In this document: in pieces, positions 59,648 to 62,000 of the stretch | Position numbering within the stretch: position 1 is the first letter of the stretch | Layout of the letters: every line of letters starts with the position of its first letter | Assembly: GCA_002633005.1 (NCBI GenBank) | Contig: NMRA01000020.1 | Coordinates: 1,402,816 to 1,464,815 of the forward strand | DNA from: Phoronis australis | Lineage: Eukaryota > Phoronida > Phoronidae | Reading direction: 5' to 3' | DNA: 62,000 nucleotides | Made by a program: the position numbers and the translations under genes | The notes under the pieces: generated by a model | Told to the model about the DNA's origin: nothing | Databases searched by the model: none | The model's input: only the letters and a program-made list of their open reading frames with translations

Positions 59648-60036
59648 GTAAGTGTCGAGCTTGTTGCAACCTTACTTTGTTCTTTATTGTTGAAAGTGAA
59701 ACTGGGCTCACAACTAATGTAGCTATTTTGTTGGGACATGAATGTATTTCGATGGCAGGTTTTACTGTTTTGTTTTTGTGTTAGGAGCAGAAATAGTTTT
59801 CTGTGAATGTATTTTAGGTTAATTGTTAAAGGGGGTATTTCTGTCATTTTAAACTGTCTCAGATTTGTTTTATCCTTAGTTGAAGTTGCAATATTTCACT
59901 TTTGGTAGCGTCGGCAGTCTCTCAACAAACATAAGAGAATTAACTGACAAATTGCTTGGAATGTCTAGCTTCTTTGTTTAGTGAAACCCCCTTCTAAGCA
60001 AAGCAATTACCTATTCTGTTAAAAAAATATTTTCAG

Positions 60037-60142
60037 GATGTTCATCATGGAAATGGAACACAGCAAATGTTGTATAAAGATGCTGACATCATGTACATGT
60101 CTATACATCGTCATGACAACGGCAACTTCTTTCCTGGCACAG
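60037..60142 (+). CDS. HDAC4: HDAC class IIa exon: DVHHGNGTQ, catalytic zinc ligands
   Basis: Residues 763-797: [19 protein letters not shown] and [15 protein letters not shown]. Asp 763 and His 765 correspond to HDAC4 Asp840 and His842, two of the three catalytic zinc ligands. Acceptor AATATTTTCAG, donor GTAATC; one base carries over. This is the last exon I can place. The next expected block (APDEVGTGxGxGFNVN) is not found before 62,000, so the gene continues off the window. Confidence 0.96.
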
Positions 60143-61453
60143 GTAATCTAGTGATACTTTCCTAATGGTAATATAGTGGTATTATAACCCCTCCCTGCAC
60201 TGGAAAAAGCAGGGCTGTGAAATCCCATGAAAGTGGTGATTGGTTAGTTACAGATTTAGATATTGTGTAGAAGCCATTGTTAGTGAAGTGGGCAAGCATT
60301 AGTCTTTACCATTTTTTCAAACTCTATTTTCAAAACTTATGGAAATAGTCTGATCTCTAAATGGAATTGTGAAATAATCAAGTTGTTAATTTTTGCAAAT
60401 CTTAAAGGAGAATGCCACCCAAAAAACAACCTATTTTGTATCAACTTAGATCGAGTAGTTCTTCTCGATAACGGCACGTTCGATTGAGTTACCTGACACC
60501 TGACGGCAGACAGAGGTGTTGAAATTATCCAATGACGTCATTGGTTTCACACGCAGTCTGTTCAGCAGTTCACAGCACGGGTTACTGGTGTCAGCTTATC
60601 GCTTGAATTCATCGTGAAATACCAATAAATCATCAAACTTCAATGTAAAACGCTTAAAAATACACAGAGTTCTTATAAAAACGTATTGTTTTATTTCGCT
60701 GTTATGGATTTATTGGTATTTGGGCACACCGTAGCCTACAAAGTTCGGCAGGCCAATTTACCAAGGTCCGTAGCAGGAGTTTGGGGTCTGTTCGGAGATA
60801 AATTCCAAGTATTGTATTCTTCCATGAAATAAAGACAGGAGAACCTAGATCTGTCTTGTTTAGACTTGTGATTTTTTGAGTTATCCCGGCCAGTGGCTTG
60901 GAACCCGATCAGGCCCGTCATGACCGGACTGACTAGTTATACAGGCCAATGGCGTGAAGCCGATCAGGCAGGTTGCGGCTGCCAGGACTGGCATGAACGT
61001 AAACCAGTTTGAGTTGGAAACTAAACCTCCAGTCGCGAAAAGACTATAATAGTGAGCCAAAGAAATTATGCGCACGTAATTATTTATGTGAATTAGCCAA
61101 GAAACTGAAAATCTACTTACTTGTCGGGTGCCACGAAGTCGGGTTCCCCTTCTACAGGCCGTCAGGGCAAAGGTTGTGCAGTAACAATGATTTGAATGAA
61201 TTGTATTTGTATTTCTAACATGTGACCATAGCACATAAAATTGAGTATTTGTTTCACAACAGCTTTCTGTCAGCAAACACTGAATTAGCATGGGCTCACA
61301 CGGCCTTGGTGTCCTTTATTGCCGGCATCAAAAGCCGTTAATGCAGTGGTTTATTCAATGCTGGCTTCTCAAAACATTTGCACTCACGAATACTGCAAAG
61401 GCATTACAAATTGTATCTAATGAGACAGACACTGTTTCAGTTTGATGTAAGCA
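60143..61453 (+). other. HDAC intron continuing
   Basis: No next HDAC exon is recognised. Short repeated words (AACCCGATCAGGCC, AAGCCGATCAGGCAG near 60900-60970) suggest a repeat. The minus-strand open frame at 60881-61291 lacks a motif. Confidence 0.55.
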
Positions 61454-62000
61454 TTGGTTAAGATGAGAATAATTCATTTTGAAACAGAACACAGAATAAT
61501 AAACGTCTTCGTGACAATTTGCCTTTCGCCAATCCCAACAAAGAGCTCATCCGACGAAGACTTCACGGGTCGGATCGTTAGGTTTCACAGGCTATCGGAA
61601 CCGGAATACACTGATCAAGAAATACTAGAGAGGCGCCGTGAACATGCACAGGCAACGGAACGTATGGATAGTTCTTTGGTAAGCCGGAATTCATCACAGA
61701 AATCACTGTCAACGAAATGCCGGCCACAGACACAGAGATGTTGGCGGCCTCATACTTGCTATTAACAGCGAACCTTTCATTCTACACTACCGCGAGCCAC
61801 TTCCTAAGCATTTCAGGCTCTCGAGGAAGCCGAAAAAACGATATACCCGCTTTCTTCGCAGCTTCATAGTTCGGACAAGTGGTAACGATGCACTGCAATA
61901 TAGCGGCATTCACTCTGCAGACGAACCACGGACGTCGCTGCGTCGTTTTTCATCTTCCTCACAGGTTAATGCGACACCTCTCGGCAAGGTGAGGTCGACC
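61454..62000 (+). CDS. unidentified coding-like region at right edge
   Basis: From ATG 61454 one frame is open to 61765. Its middle is protein-like and strongly charged (SSDEDFTGRIVRFHRLSEPE, then YTDQEILERRREHAQATERM). GTAAGC at 61679 could be a donor, and CTAAGCATTTCAG ending near 61817 an acceptor, giving a short in-phase C-terminus (ALEEAEKTIYPL). A second frame is open from 61683 to the window end and is basic and Ser/Arg-rich (RKPKKRYTRFLRSFIV). It does not match the deacetylase domain. It may be a gene nested in the HDAC intron or part of a mobile element; the frame is unresolved. Confidence 0.35.

Larger units (their letters stand above)
40809..60142 (+). other. HDAC4: class IIa histone deacetylase gene, partial (16 exons mapped)
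   Basis: Gene-level entry. The exons listed individually below splice into one frame of about 797 residues whose domain order follows vertebrate HDAC4/5/9. Class IIa HDACs are transcriptional corepressors that bind MEF2 and move between nucleus and cytoplasm under 14-3-3 control. The symbol is used for the family; the gene probably represents the single pre-duplication member, which the window cannot prove. Introns range from about 390 bp to 5.9 kb. The N-terminal start and the catalytic C-terminal half, including the position where class IIa enzymes replace the catalytic Tyr with His, are not in the mapped part. Confidence 0.95.

Noticed and set aside
1-62000. CRISPR arrays, bacterial operons, rRNA genes, or retroviral gag/pol genes
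   Set aside because: None seen. The sequence has spliced animal gene structure, and no reverse transcriptase or integrase motif was found in the open frames.

Overview
This window is nuclear DNA of an animal, most likely an invertebrate. It is AT-rich and intron-rich, with standard GT..AG introns, long non-coding stretches, many short repeats with inverted ends, and assembly gaps. No bacterial features (operons, Shine-Dalgarno sites, CRISPR arrays) are present. The species cannot be fixed from sequence alone. One ancestral-type class IIa histone deacetylase gene and the repeat types would suit a marine invertebrate, but that is inference.

The one firmly identified gene is a class IIa histone deacetylase (HDAC4/5/7/9 family) on the + strand. 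I place 16 exons between 40,809 and 60,142. Every splice phase agrees, and together they encode about 797 residues. The order is: Gln-rich coiled coil, MEF2-binding helix, first 14-3-3 serine with nuclear localisation signal, a PLDLS motif, second and third 14-3-3 serines, then the first half of the deacetylase domain with structural zinc ligands and the first catalytic zinc ligands. The rest of the catalytic domain and the stop codon lie beyond the right edge. The 5' end is unproven; a candidate first exon with matching phase sits at about 29.77-30.11 kb.

The first 40 kb is mainly repeats and unassigned DNA. It holds a near-exact 405-bp duplication split by one N (8.8-9.6 kb); two related inverted-repeat elements rich in promoter-type motifs (13.3-15.5 kb); a pair of coding-looking minus-strand exons (17.6-18.2 kb); three copies of an element built from a higher-order array of about 145-bp monomers carrying CTCF-like boxes (19.9-20.75, 23.8-26.1 and 35.0-36.7 kb); a nested hAT-like insertion (25.6-26.0 kb); a 215-bp gap at 30.4 kb; a 2.4-kb element with perfect 26-bp inverted ends (32.4-34.8 kb); and a foldback element (38.9-39.3 kb).

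The most unusual structures are inside the HDAC gene. The end of the first mapped exon plus its splice donor has been tandemly duplicated into intron 1. At least two of the copies look like intact 48-nt in-frame mini-exons that would lengthen the Gln-rich coiled coil by 16 residues each. A second exon-edge duplication, decayed, lies at 52.2-52.4 kb. Intron 5 also carries a 36/38-bp minisatellite (48.66-49.17 kb).
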